Assembly: GCA_965225715.1 (NCBI GenBank) | Contig: CBDDBK010000002.1 | Coordinates: 1-64,000 of the forward strand | Source of the DNA: CBDDBK01 sp965225715 | Lineage (GTDB): Bacteria > Bacteroidota > Bacteroidia > Cytophagales > Flammeovirgaceae | Length of the DNA stretch: 64,000 bases | Direction of reading: 5' to 3' | Shown: one piece after another, positions 34,631 to 43,763 of the stretch | Numbering within the stretch: position 1 is the first letter of the stretch | Layout of the letters: each line of letters begins with the position of its first letter | Position numbers and translations under genes: made by a program | Notes under the pieces: generated by a model | What the model was told of the DNA's origin: nothing | Databases searched by the model: none | Seen by the model: the letters and a program-made list of their open reading frames with translations, nothing else

Positions 34631-35602
34631 TTAGGAGCTCAAAATATTAACCATCCTAATAAGGTTTATATCCAGCATTTTTTTCTTAGAGATGCTATCA
34701 TTCAAAGAAGTGTGTTTAAGTTTGTTATTAACCATACCTACGGTGATATTTGTTTTACCTTTCACCAGAGCTTCAACTGCTGCTAATCCCAACTGGCTCG
34801 CTAAAATACGGTCGTTGGCTGTCGGTGCTCCACCTCTTTGAATATGACCTAAAGTTGTTACGCGTATATCCATACGAGGCATTTTTTCTTTTACTTTTAA
34901 ACCCAAATCATGAGCATCTCCAAGATTATTACCTTCAGCTACTATAACCAAAAAAGAAAATTTTTGATTATTTCTACTTTTTTGTAAAGTTTTAACAATG
35001 TCTTCTACAGAATAAAAACTTTCGGGCATTAATACAAATTCGGCACCCGTACTAATGCCTGTTTGAATGGCAATGTAGCCGGTTGCACGTCCCATAACTT
35101 CTACAAAAAAAGCTCTATCATGAGAATCAGCAGTATCTCGTATTTTATCGATAGCTTCTATAGCGGTATTTACAGCTGTATCAAAGCCTATAGTATAGTC
35201 TGTGCCATAAAGATCGTTATCTATAGTAGAAGGAATACCAACACAGGGTATTTCATATTCTTCATGAAAAATTTTCATACCAGTAAATGTTCCATCTCCT
35301 CCCATAGCTATTAAGCCTTCTATATCATGCTTTATGAGTTGTTTGTAGGCTTTTTCGCGTCCTTCTTTTGTTCTAAAACGCTCTGAACGAGCAGATTTTA
35401 AAATTGTACCCCCTCTTTGAATAATATTACTTACAGCAGCAGAATTAATTTTATATAGATTTCCATCTATCATACCCTTATAGCCTCTTACTATAGCGTA
35501 CGGTTCTAATTTATTATATAAACAAGCTCTTGTAACCGCTCTTAAACAAGCATTCATTCCTGGTGCATCGCCTCCTGATGTAAATATGCCTATTTTTTTC
35601 AT
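34631..35602 (-). CDS. pfkA: ATP-dependent 6-phosphofructokinase
   Basis: This enzyme phosphorylates fructose 6-phosphate in glycolysis. The 323 residues begin MKKIGIFTSGGDAPGMNACL. They contain GGDGTFTGM, a Gly form typical of ATP-dependent enzymes, and the catalytic PSTIDNDLYGTDYTIGFDTA with its Asp. EVMGRATGYIA, TLGHIQRGG and NDR near the C-terminus are also present. Length and motifs are complete. It appears as a single-gene unit between the LRR gene and mutY. Confidence 0.96.
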   Translation of the reverse strand: MKKIGIFTSGGDAPGMNACLRAVTRACLYNKLEPYAIVRGYKGMIDGNLYKINSAAVSNIIQRGGTILKSARSERFRTKEGREKAYKQLIKHDIEGLIAMGGDGTFTGMKIFHEEYEIPCVGIPSTIDNDLYGTDYTIGFDTAVNTAIEAIDKIRDTADSHDRAFFVEVMGRATGYIAIQTGISTGAEFVLMPESFYSVEDIVKTLQKSRNNQKFSFLVIVAEGNNLGDAHDLGLKVKEKMPRMDIRVTTLGHIQRGGAPTANDRILASQLGLAAVEALVKGKTNITVGMVNNKLKHTSLNDSISKKKMLDINLIRMVNILSS

Positions 35603-35995
35603 AACTTCTTAAAATCCAACAGTTCCGAATATTTTTTAGATTAAAAAAGCAAAAAGATGTTATCTTTTATAGCCTTTCTATTAAAAATAAGAAGAGGTAT
35701 TTATATCAATAAATTAAATACTTAAAAAGTCCTTTTTCAATATAAGTTGACTATAAAATAATTGCTTTTTGCTATTAGAGGCTATGCCTATTATGAAGCT
35801 ATATTAGACAAAATGATAAACAAAAGCAAATCTTAATAAAGATTATTAAGATTTGGATAACCTCTTTTATAAGGTTAAGTATTTTTTTATCAGTTAAACT
35901 ATAATGTTAATTTTGAATTGTTAATTTTGAATTGTTAATTTTGAATTGTTAATTTTGAATTAATTGATTCCTAATTATTAAATAATTAGCTTATT
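35603..35995. other. Intergenic region with 15-bp tandem repeats before mutY
   Basis: This divergent gap of ~390 bases lies between pfkA and mutY. Its right part (about 35908-35960) holds four near-perfect tandem copies of a 15-bp unit containing GTTAATTTTGAATT. No other structure was recognised. Confidence 0.6.
35908..35962 (+). repeat. 15-bp tandem repeat, about four copies
   Basis: GTTAATTTTGAATT-type units follow each other directly, 35 bases before the mutY start. Such a repeat is prone to slippage and could vary the promoter-to-start spacing. Confidence 0.75.
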
Positions 35996-37075
35996 TTGAA
36001 AAAAACTTTTGGACAACTTCTAATAACTTGGTTTGAACAAAACAAACGAGATTTGCCTTGGCGACACACCAAGGAGCCTTATTACATTTGGCTTTCAGAA
36101 GTTATTTTACAACAAACCCAAGTTAAACAAGGTTTAGCCTATTATCAAAAATTTATAGAACATTATCCTACTGTTTTTGATTTAGCCTCGGCTTGCCAAC
36201 AAGATATTTTAAGAGATTGGCAAGATTTAGGCTATTACAGTCGGGCTAGAAACTTGCACCAAAGCGCTCAAATTGTGGCTAGCCAATATAAGGGTATCTT
36301 ACCTAATACCTATAAAGAGTTACTCAAACTTAAAGGCATTGGAGAATATACAGCTGCTGCCATTGCTTCTTTTTGTTTCAACGAAAAAGTAGCTGTTCTA
36401 GATGGCAATGTTTTTCGAGTTTTATCCCGAATTTTTGGAATAAAAATACCGATAAACACAGGCAGAGGCAAAAAAATATTTCAAAAAAAAGCCGATGATA
36501 TGCTTTTTAAAGAACAGCCATCTATTTATAATCAAGCTATTATGGAGTTTGGTGCTAGACAATGTACCCCTAAAAAACCAAACTGCAAAACATGTATTTT
36601 CAAAAAAACATGTTACGCCTATAGTCATTCTCAACAGCAGTTTTTGCCCTATAAGAATAAGCCCAAATCTAAACGAGTACGTTATTTTTATTATTTTATT
36701 TTTATGCATAAAAATAAAATCTTGGTTCAACTTAGGCAAGAACAAGATATATGGAAAGGTCTCAATGAATTTTATAGAATAGAGAGCCAAGAAGCCAAAG
36801 ATATTCCCAGTCTTATAAGGCAATTTATAGATTTGGAAAAAGAAGTTATCCATATTTATCCCAGTCAAACCCACCTTTTAAGCCACCAGCGTTTAAATTT
36901 AGTGTTTATAGAAATAAGAGTTGAGGAGTCCATTTTTTTAACCTTAGCAAAAACATATAATCTTCAAATCTATACTTATAAGCAATTGGATAAATTACCT
37001 TTTCCTGCTCCTTTGGTTAAGTATATGAAAAAATTTATGCATCAACACCGTTATGTAAAACTTAGACAAACTTAG
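35996..37075 (+). CDS. mutY: A/G-specific adenine DNA glycosylase
   Basis: MutY removes adenine mispaired with 8-oxoguanine. The 359 residues start at TTG with KKTFGQLLITWFEQNKRDLPWR. The catalytic Glu lies in LSEVILQQTQV. The helix-hairpin-helix is LKGIGEYTAAAIASF, with the catalytic Asp in VAVLDGNVFRVLSR. The iron-sulfur cluster Cys spacing C-x6-C-x2-C-x5-C (CTPKKPNCKTCIFKKTC) is intact. A NUDIX-like C-terminal domain checks the 8-oxoG. The last few codons overlap the end of the tnpB gene on the other strand, so the extreme C-terminus (VKLRQT) may derive from an IS insertion. Confidence 0.93.
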   Translation: MKKTFGQLLITWFEQNKRDLPWRHTKEPYYIWLSEVILQQTQVKQGLAYYQKFIEHYPTVFDLASACQQDILRDWQDLGYYSRARNLHQSAQIVASQYKGILPNTYKELLKLKGIGEYTAAAIASFCFNEKVAVLDGNVFRVLSRIFGIKIPINTGRGKKIFQKKADDMLFKEQPSIYNQAIMEFGARQCTPKKPNCKTCIFKKTCYAYSHSQQQFLPYKNKPKSKRVRYFYYFIFMHKNKILVQLRQEQDIWKGLNEFYRIESQEAKDIPSLIRQFIDLEKEVIHIYPSQTHLLSHQRLNLVFIEIRVEESIFLTLAKTYNLQIYTYKQLDKLPFPAPLVKYMKKFMHQHRYVKLRQT

Positions 37076-37160
37076 ACAATTTGCTGTTTACTTCCTGTTT
37101 CTCTGGACTTCCTAAAGCCGAAGCCTTAGGTTGTATCAGTCCTCCACAGGCAGAAGCGGG
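37062..37160 (-). ncRNA. Candidate omega RNA (guide RNA) region at tnpB 3' end
   Basis: In TnpB systems the guide RNA overlaps the 3' end of tnpB and runs out of the element. Here 37111-37130, read on the minus strand, forms CCTAAGGC-TTCG-GCTTTAGG, a stem with a stable UUCG tetraloop, within the coding sequence. This region is GC-richer than its surroundings. The guide would then be copied from the flank, that is, the 3' end of mutY. This is inference from structure and family knowledge. Confidence 0.45.
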
Positions 37161-38240
37161 GTAACTCTCCGCCAGTTTTTCCAAATTTAAACTTGCGTTT
37201 AAATCGCGGTCGATAGAAATTTGGCAATTTTGGCAATTATAGACACGCTCCGAAAGTTTTAAAGTTCCTTTCTTATTTCCACAATTAGAACATAATTTAC
37301 TACTGGGATAAAAGCGGTTGGCCAATTTCAAAGTCGAGCCATACCATTTGCTTTTGTACTCTAATTGCCTTTTAAATTCATAAAACCCACCGTCTAAAAT
37401 GGCACTTGCTAAACGGTGATTTTTTACCATACCCGCGACGTTTAAGTCTTCTATGACTATGTGACTGTGGTTCTTAGCCAAATAGCTTGTGAGTTTATGT
37501 AAAGCATCTTTGCGTATGCAAGCAATTTTATAATGAATTTGAGCAACTTTTGTTTGCTGTTTATAGTAGTTGTTAGATTGTATTTTTTTGCCTTTGACAA
37601 AACGTTTGGATAGAACGCGTTGGGCAATTTTTAGCTTTCGTTTATAGGTTTTGTATGGTCTTTTGTTTTCAAAGATTTTGCCATCCGAAAGGGTAGCCAG
37701 TGTTTTGATACCGAGATCGACGCCAACGGCTTCGCGTGTTTTTGGCGTTGCTTTTGGTTCGTGAGGCACTAAAAAACTTACAAACCAATGCTTTGCGTGA
37801 CGCGCAATAGTTACATTTTTAATGTTGTCTAATTCCACTTGCTCAGAAAGACGAACCCAGCCAAAGCGAGGAAGTTTAATTTTGCCCTTTCTCGAAACAA
37901 TTTTACCCTCTAAATAAAAATTATTGTGTTGTCCTTTTTTCTTAAAGCGCGGATGCTTGCCTATTTTTTTAAAAAAGCGTTTGTAAGCTGTACCTAAATC
38001 GCGTAGAGCTTGTTGAGGTGCACATTTACTCACTTCGTAATACCAAGGATGTATACTTTTGACCTCTTTAACCAGTTTTTTATGCAAGTCAATAGCAGAC
38101 AGATGGGCTTCTTTGTTTTTATAGGCTTTTTGGCAAGTTTCAAGTCCCCAATTGTAAGCGTGTCGCGCAACGCCAGCGTGTTTAAAGGCTAAAGTTTCTT
38201 GTTTGTTGTTCAAATTCAAACGTACTTTTAAACTTTTCAT
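37062..38240 (-). CDS. tnpB: TnpB, RNA-guided RuvC-like nuclease of an IS607-type element
   Basis: This 392-residue OrfB/TnpB protein belongs to the family ancestral to Cas12. It has an N-terminal helix-turn-helix region (LNNKQETLAFKHAGVARHAYNWGL). RuvC motif I is GVDLGIKTLATLSDG, motif II is IVIEDLNVAGM and motif III is SIDRDLNASLN, so the three acidic residues are present. A zinc ribbon lies between them (CSNCG...CQNC). In this family the protein uses an RNA made from the element's right end as guide, which favours retention of the element. The stop overlaps the mutY stop region by 14 bases. Confidence 0.92.
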   Translation of the reverse strand: MKSLKVRLNLNNKQETLAFKHAGVARHAYNWGLETCQKAYKNKEAHLSAIDLHKKLVKEVKSIHPWYYEVSKCAPQQALRDLGTAYKRFFKKIGKHPRFKKKGQHNNFYLEGKIVSRKGKIKLPRFGWVRLSEQVELDNIKNVTIARHAKHWFVSFLVPHEPKATPKTREAVGVDLGIKTLATLSDGKIFENKRPYKTYKRKLKIAQRVLSKRFVKGKKIQSNNYYKQQTKVAQIHYKIACIRKDALHKLTSYLAKNHSHIVIEDLNVAGMVKNHRLASAILDGGFYEFKRQLEYKSKWYGSTLKLANRFYPSSKLCSNCGNKKGTLKLSERVYNCQNCQISIDRDLNASLNLEKLAESYPASACGGLIQPKASALGSPEKQEVNSKLSKFV

Positions 38241-38243
38241 AGC

Positions 38244-38843
38244 CTATTTTAGTTCTTTAGCAACTTCTTTTAAACTATCTACAATTTTCTTGTTTTTATG
38301 ACTGCGACTGCCATATAAACGAGCTGAAAAGACAGTAATTATTTCTAAAACATCTTGAGCCAAATCTTCTTCAAAGCTATTGCCTTGACTTCTGTTAATG
38401 ATGATAACTTCCACATTAAAATATTCACAAAGCGTAACAATCAATTCCGAACCAAAACGTAAAAGCCTATCTTTATGCGTAATCACTAATCTATCAACCT
38501 GATAAGAGCAAATTAATTTAATCAAGCGAATTAGGCCGCGCTTTTTATAGTTTAAACCAGAACCTAAATCATCAATAACTTCAAAATTATAGCCATTTTT
38601 TCCACAGTACGATTCCAAAACAAGTATTTGCCTTTTCAAATCTTCTTTTTGGTCGTGTGAACTTACTCGGGCATAGGCTATTGTTAGTGATTTGTCTTTT
38701 TTATTTCCTATGAGGTCATTAATTTCAAAACGGCGATGTCCACCTTTCGTACGAAAGGCTTGAATTTTGCCCGCTTGTTCCCATCGATGAATCGTTTTGG
38801 TACTAACGCCTAATAATTCAGAGGCTTCTTTAATGCTTATCAT
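38244..38843 (-). CDS. tnpA: IS607-family serine recombinase (TnpA)
   Basis: The 199-residue protein has a MerR-type DNA-binding domain (ISIKEASELLGVSTKTIHRW...RTKGGHRRF). A serine-recombinase catalytic domain follows: AYARVSSHDQKEDLKRQ with the nucleophilic Ser, then ITHKDRLLRFG with the Arg pair. This is the domain order of IS607 transposases. It overlaps no other gene and ends three bases before tnpB starts. Confidence 0.93.
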   Translation of the reverse strand: MISIKEASELLGVSTKTIHRWEQAGKIQAFRTKGGHRRFEINDLIGNKKDKSLTIAYARVSSHDQKEDLKRQILVLESYCGKNGYNFEVIDDLGSGLNYKKRGLIRLIKLICSYQVDRLVITHKDRLLRFGSELIVTLCEYFNVEVIIINRSQGNSFEEDLAQDVLEIITVFSARLYGSRSHKNKKIVDSLKEVAKELK

Positions 38844-38963
38844 AACTCAAATATAGATAAATAACCTGTAAAACCAATTAAATGTCTATAAATATACAGA
38901 AATGTCTAAATATTTTGAGGCAGTTTCAAACCCTAATTTTTTAATTCTTAATTCCTAATTTTA

Positions 38964-39449
38964 TTATCTTCGTATATCAAAACTATGATTTGGCTGGAAA
39001 GATTCAATAATAAAAAACTGGGTTATACCTTTATATGTATAAAAAAGTTTTGCTTTTTCATATTTTTTAGCTTTTAAAAATGGAGAAAGCCGTATGATTC
39101 TATTTGATTCTTCTACTGCCCTTTTTTGTTTTTCTTTATATTTTACGAGTATTTTTATTTTACAATCATCTTGTCTACCCACATTTGTTTTATCAATAAG
39201 CAAAGTTTTATTTTCAAATTGTAAAGAATCAAAAGTTATTGAGCCTATTTTCCTTTTTTTACATTGGACTAAAATTTCAAAATTTATTCCAAAAGATTCT
39301 CCTATTGGGCTTGCATCTTCCTGATAATTAGCTTTAAGAAGTTTTAAAACTGGTCTTTCCTTCAAAGAGTTATGAAGAGTAAATACGGAAGCAAGAGAAG
39401 TCAAGTGGAAACAAAATAATAGAATAAATGAATAGAATTTTAAAATCAT
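38964..39449 (-). CDS. Hypothetical exported protein
   Basis: This 161-residue protein starts from the Met at 39449, giving a signal peptide (MILKFYSFILLFCFHLTSLAS). The longer 39530 start places the signal internally and is unlikely. The mature part has two Cys-containing stretches (EILVQCKKRKIGSITFDSL, GRQDDCKIKILVKYK) and is beta-rich and basic. No family was recognised. It lies between the IS607 element and an Rpn-type nuclease gene. Confidence 0.55.
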   Translation of the reverse strand: MILKFYSFILLFCFHLTSLASVFTLHNSLKERPVLKLLKANYQEDASPIGESFGINFEILVQCKKRKIGSITFDSLQFENKTLLIDKTNVGRQDDCKIKILVKYKEKQKRAVEESNRIIRLSPFLKAKKYEKAKLFYTYKGITQFFIIESFQPNHSFDIRR

Positions 39450-39583
39450 GATACAGCCGTTTGTAACATTTTGAAAAAATAAATTATATTTTTTAGGTTT
39501 AAGTTGTTGATTTTCAAATTGATAAAACAAGATGTCAAATCCTCAATAATATTCCAAAACCCATTCTGAAATTTCTTAAAACA

Positions 39584-40492
39584 TCAGCCTTTATTTTCTG
39601 ATTTTATAATTTCTTGGACTCGCTCTTCAGAAATATTAAGCGATTTTGAGATGATGTCAATTGAAATACCATTTTGATGAAGCCCAAGTACAGATTCTAT
39701 TTTTCCTTTTTCCATTCCTTTTTCCATTCCTTTTTCCATTCCTTTTTCCATTCCTTTTTCCATTCCTTTTTTTATTTTTTTTTCCATTGTATGCATAATA
39801 TTCCACTCATCGCGTTCCCGCTTTAGAGTATCCCTATAAATGGCTTGCTGATCAGGCGTAAAACGAGCAATTTCAGCCCGCTCAAATAAACGCTCAAAAA
39901 CGTTATCTCTAAACGTCTCCGGACGGTCATGTAAATTAGCCAAAAAACGTAAAGCATAGAGCCATTTCTCAAAGTGATTCGATAAATCCTCTATAGGTTT
40001 TGTAAACTTCGGCAGTTCAATGTAAATATACTTTAACTTATCATAAAGTACTGAGTTATTTTCCTTTTCGATGAGTTCAACAAGCCTATAATGCTTAGGC
40101 GAGTTATAAGAATCCAAGTTAAAATTCAAAATATTCACCATATAAACGGGCTTTAATTCATATAGCCAACCCTTACCTTTTACAGCTTGATCTTGAATAG
40201 GAAAAGTAGAATAATAAACGCTTCTATCGATATAATACTCTTGGTCCGTTCGTTGTACTTCTACGACAAATTTTTCGTCATTATCGCCAGTGCAATGAAC
40301 ATCAAAAACCGACTTTCTATCTCTTGCTGTATGGCTCAGCTGTTCATTTTTAGTATAGGTCAATGTTTTAATTTGGTGTTTTTGAGGTAAGACCTGATTT
40401 AAAAAATTAATTAAAAGGTCTTTGTTTACTTCGGTGCCGAATAATTTTTTGAATCCAAAGTCTGTTAATAAGTCAACATATCTACTGGTCAT
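39584..40492 (-). CDS. Rpn-family PD-(D/E)XK nuclease / putative transposase
   Basis: This 302-residue protein is of the 'PD-(D/E)XK nuclease family transposase' group. It starts SRYVDLLTDFGFKKLFGTE. The nuclease core is in SVFDVHCTGDNDEKFVVEVQR (Asp ... Glu-x-Gln variant). The helical half follows (FLANLHDRPETFRDNVFERLFERAEIARF). Near residues 245-268 it has five to six tandem MEKG units, encoded by a 12-bp repeat at ~39714-39785. The C-terminus is a short helix-turn-helix-like segment. These genes are numerous and recombination-related in Bacteroidota. Confidence 0.87.
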   Translation of the reverse strand: MTSRYVDLLTDFGFKKLFGTEVNKDLLINFLNQVLPQKHQIKTLTYTKNEQLSHTARDRKSVFDVHCTGDNDEKFVVEVQRTDQEYYIDRSVYYSTFPIQDQAVKGKGWLYELKPVYMVNILNFNLDSYNSPKHYRLVELIEKENNSVLYDKLKYIYIELPKFTKPIEDLSNHFEKWLYALRFLANLHDRPETFRDNVFERLFERAEIARFTPDQQAIYRDTLKRERDEWNIMHTMEKKIKKGMEKGMEKGMEKGMEKGMEKGKIESVLGLHQNGISIDIISKSLNISEERVQEIIKSENKG

Positions 40493-40506
40493 TGAATAGT
40501 TAAAAA

Positions 40507-43035
40507 TTAAAAAATGGAATTATAAATATTTATATAGTTTATTGGTTTACAAAATTTTAATAATTTCTGATCATTGTTGACATATAAGTTCAAAAAACGA
40601 TAAGCACTATATTCATAAGAAAAGTTCATCTTCCTATAATTTCCTTTTGACCAGTCGCTTACAAAATTATCATAGTAAAAACTGGCAGGATTTCCATCTT
40701 GACCGCCGGGATAAATACCTTCAGCCATTACCCCTTCAGGATCTAAAGAAACTATCATACGCCATGAGGGTCCCCAATCATTACTTGTAGCATTAACTAT
40801 ATATTTGCCCCCTGCTGTTCGTTCAGAGCGACTAAAACCTTTAAGACGAGCCAGATGAGTAAGGGTTGTATTTTTATAATTTCCCCAGTCAAAATCTTTG
40901 GTATGTTCTGTTTGCCAATCTTTAACAAAGGGTAAAACCTGTTGAAAACTATAAGTTGCTAAGTCTTTAAGATCTTCTATTTCTTCTGTTTCTATAATAT
41001 CTAAAAATTCTGATATTTCTGAATTTTTTAAAAGATGCAAGGTCACATGAGGATATGGTTTTGGTAAAATGTATTCAAACTCTAAAAGCTCATCCCATAA
41101 ATAATCGTTGAATAAATCCCACCATATATTATAATAAGCTGTTGCTTTAGAATTGGCTTCTGTATGAAAATCCCATTTTTTTAGAGTATCTAAAAGTATT
41201 TTTTCTTCTGAAGATAGATTTGATTCTTTAATCTGATTAATCAAAAAAGGTAAACTTTCGGCAGCTTGTAAATTAAAATTATCGAGCTGAAGATTTTTCA
41301 TATCTTCCTCAGATACTTTTATTTCTTTATCTAAAACCCTGTTAATACGTCTATTTCTATATTTTTCGTATTTGTGATGGTACACATAATATGGATAAGT
41401 ACTATCGACATGAAATTGATTAGCAGAACTCACATATCCTCTTTTAGGATTTATTTCAAAAATTCTTTGATTATTTGGTATATAGCCTAACCAGTTATTT
41501 TTAGCTTGACTACCATCCATGATAAATTTACCTTGTTGATAGCGTTTGATAGGATATTTACCCTGAATGCTCATCGCTATATCTCCATTTATGGAGGCAA
41601 AAGCTACATTTTGACCGGGTGAACTCAAATAAGGTAAGCCCTTAGTAGAAAAATCTTTATAATTAGTACTTTTACCAATATGGTAAATATAAAGAAATTC
41701 TTCACTAGGTTCTTGTGCCAACCATTTCATAGAGTAATATTTATTATCATCATTCATTTCATAGTTATCGTCATTAACAATAGGTCCCCAGTGCGTATAA
41801 TATACGGTATCATAAAAGGTAGAGTTATCTTTAATTTTAATAATTTCAATAACTTTCTCAACGGGTAACCATTCATTTTCAAATTTATAAAATTCTTTTT
41901 TATCACTTTTAAAAATAATTTCATACCAATCAAGAACATCTCTTTGAGCATTTGTATTTCCCCAAGCAATTGTATCATTAAAACCTATAACAGCACCTAA
42001 CATGCCAGGAGCAGTAACTCCATAAAGCTTATAATTTGGGGTTATTAAATGAGATATAAACCAAATAGAAGGTAGACTAAGCGCTAAATGAGGATCATTA
42101 GCCAAAATAGGATATCCCTTTTTAGTTTTTGAACCACTAACAACCCAATTATTACTGGCATAAACATGGCTTTGATCTAAATTTCCAAATGGATTATCAG
42201 GACTATTATACTTTTTAGAAAAACTTAATACCATGGTATCTTTAACATCTTTTTGGGCTGTATATTTATTTCTATTTTCAAAATTCCAACCGTATGGTTT
42301 GGAAACTACAGGTGCTTCATCAATTAAATTTTCAGGATATAATAAATTAAAAATAGTATCTCCAAGTATACTGCGAGCTTGTGTATACTCAAAATCTCTA
42401 CTGGAAAGAGAAAGCATATTACTCAAATATTTTCCAAGTGCTATACAATTTTCTACTGTCCAAAGTTGTGGTTTATAATTCAATAGTTTAAATTCCAAAG
42501 GGTAGTCTTTATAATCCAATGTCTTTATATAAGTATTAATACCATTGATATAAGGACTTAGAATTGAATTGCTAAGACTATCAGTCAAAACTTCAGCAGC
42601 ATGGGCTTCAAGATTTTTATATAAACCTTTACGTCTTTGATAACGGTCATAACTCAAAGTTGCTTCGCCTATAACTTCTGAAAGTGTGCCCTTAGCTGCT
42701 CTGATAATAAAATCCATTTGCCATAAACGGTGTCTGGCATGCACATAACCTTGTAAAAAAAAAACATCTTGTTCATTATCAGCAAATATGTGTGGAATAA
42801 GCATACTATCATAAACAATCTTTCCATTTTTTTTCAAATTAGGCAGATGAAGAATCTTAGATTGGTTATTTGTATTAGCTTGATTGGCATTTTGCCAAAA
42901 ACCTTCAAAAGGGTTAAAAAAAGATCCCAAAGGAGGCATATTCCCAAAAGGTAAACTTAATCCATAAAGTAAGCCAATTAAAATAGCCAGACTGATCACA
43001 AACGATAAAATTTTTCTCATAGATCCAAGTTGCAT
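40507..43035 (-). CDS. Penicillin acylase family protein
   Basis: This 842-residue exported Ntn-hydrolase has an N-terminal membrane/signal helix (ILSFVISLAILIGLLYGLSL). The alpha-chain part includes HARHRLWQMDFIIRAAKGTLSE. Self-cleavage is expected before the Ser of ASNNWVVSGSKTKKG (about residue 291), which becomes the nucleophile; NDPHL and AWGNTNAQRDVLDWYEI follow in the beta chain. GYVSSANQ and TSNDWGPSWRMIVSLDPEG near the end are also typical. These enzymes hydrolyse amides such as beta-lactams or acyl-homoserine lactones. The substrate cannot be told here. Confidence 0.9.
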   Translation of the reverse strand: MQLGSMRKILSFVISLAILIGLLYGLSLPFGNMPPLGSFFNPFEGFWQNANQANTNNQSKILHLPNLKKNGKIVYDSMLIPHIFADNEQDVFFLQGYVHARHRLWQMDFIIRAAKGTLSEVIGEATLSYDRYQRRKGLYKNLEAHAAEVLTDSLSNSILSPYINGINTYIKTLDYKDYPLEFKLLNYKPQLWTVENCIALGKYLSNMLSLSSRDFEYTQARSILGDTIFNLLYPENLIDEAPVVSKPYGWNFENRNKYTAQKDVKDTMVLSFSKKYNSPDNPFGNLDQSHVYASNNWVVSGSKTKKGYPILANDPHLALSLPSIWFISHLITPNYKLYGVTAPGMLGAVIGFNDTIAWGNTNAQRDVLDWYEIIFKSDKKEFYKFENEWLPVEKVIEIIKIKDNSTFYDTVYYTHWGPIVNDDNYEMNDDNKYYSMKWLAQEPSEEFLYIYHIGKSTNYKDFSTKGLPYLSSPGQNVAFASINGDIAMSIQGKYPIKRYQQGKFIMDGSQAKNNWLGYIPNNQRIFEINPKRGYVSSANQFHVDSTYPYYVYHHKYEKYRNRRINRVLDKEIKVSEEDMKNLQLDNFNLQAAESLPFLINQIKESNLSSEEKILLDTLKKWDFHTEANSKATAYYNIWWDLFNDYLWDELLEFEYILPKPYPHVTLHLLKNSEISEFLDIIETEEIEDLKDLATYSFQQVLPFVKDWQTEHTKDFDWGNYKNTTLTHLARLKGFSRSERTAGGKYIVNATSNDWGPSWRMIVSLDPEGVMAEGIYPGGQDGNPASFYYDNFVSDWSKGNYRKMNFSYEYSAYRFLNLYVNNDQKLLKFCKPINYINIYNSIF

Positions 43036-43145
43036 AATGCTTTGTTATACATCATCTCAAATAAAAAAAGGATTTTTTAAGTATTTAAGTCCATTGACAA
43101 CGAGAAAACATTCTCCCTTTATTTTTAAATAGCAAGGCTATAAAA

Positions 43146-43763
43146 TCAAGTGGTATTTTCTTGGTAGGTTACTATTCCATCTTTATCAAGTGTCTGACTT
43201 ATGTCTACTGGAATAGACAAAATATCGCTGTAATTCCTAATAATGGTTTTAATTCCTTCAATCGTTTTAAATTGAAATTTAACCTGCTTTCTAAATACCT
43301 TATCAAAAATAGTAACAGTTTTTCCTGTTATTTTAGATCTGTATGAAAGAGTATTTACAAAGTCGCCTAATTCTCTAAACTGAATAGGCTTTACAAAATC
43401 GGGCTTGTAGCTCAACACAGCAATAATATCGTCAACTCGAAATTTTACAGAACCTTGATTTTTAATCACCTTGTTATAGGCTTCAGGCATTTCAAGAATA
43501 TCATAAAAATCTTCGGAGTGTTCTCTCAATATAGCCTTTTCGGGAATATTTGACTTATAATATACCTTGAGATACAAGCTGTATTTTCTATCAGCATGAT
43601 CTTGCTTTTGCAATTCTACCTCTACATAAGCAGGGTTAGAAAAACCATTTTTGTAATTTTCTTTGATAAAATCAGCTAAATGGCTTTCCAATTCATGAAA
43701 ATATTTACTATTCATGAAAGAATCAAATTTGTCTTTAATGTAATCAAGCATTGGAAATATCAA
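43146..43763 (-). CDS. Hypothetical protein, part of a four-gene cluster
   Basis: This 205-residue soluble protein has no recognised family. It is rich in charged residues with mixed alpha/beta character (EVELQKQDHADRKYSLYLKV; VDDIIAVLSYKPDF). Its start overlaps the stop of the upstream membrane-protein gene by four bases (ATGA-type coupling), so the two are almost certainly made together. A nuclease-like gene and an AAA ATPase gene lie upstream on the same strand. Confidence 0.6.
   Translation of the reverse strand: MIFPMLDYIKDKFDSFMNSKYFHELESHLADFIKENYKNGFSNPAYVEVELQKQDHADRKYSLYLKVYYKSNIPEKAILREHSEDFYDILEMPEAYNKVIKNQGSVKFRVDDIIAVLSYKPDFVKPIQFRELGDFVNTLSYRSKITGKTVTIFDKVFRKQVKFQFKTIEGIKTIIRNYSDILSIPVDISQTLDKDGIVTYQENTT

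Larger units (their letters stand above)
37060..38910 (-). mobile_element. IS607-type insertion sequence (serine recombinase TnpA + TnpB)
   Basis: The element carries tnpA (38244-38843) and tnpB (37062-38240) in the usual order with a three-base gap. Candidate ends share a TGTCTA motif in opposite orientation. Two copies of AAATGTCTA (38880-38888, 38900-38908) lie upstream of tnpA. Two copies of CTTAGACAA (37061-37069, 37071-37079) lie at the tnpB end. IS607 elements do not make target duplications, so exact boundaries are estimates. Both genes look intact, so the element may be active. Confidence 0.75.

Noticed and set aside
38940..38960. AATTCCTAATTTT-like sequences shared with 35967 and other gaps
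   Set aside because: They are short, AT-rich and imperfect; I cannot separate them from background composition.
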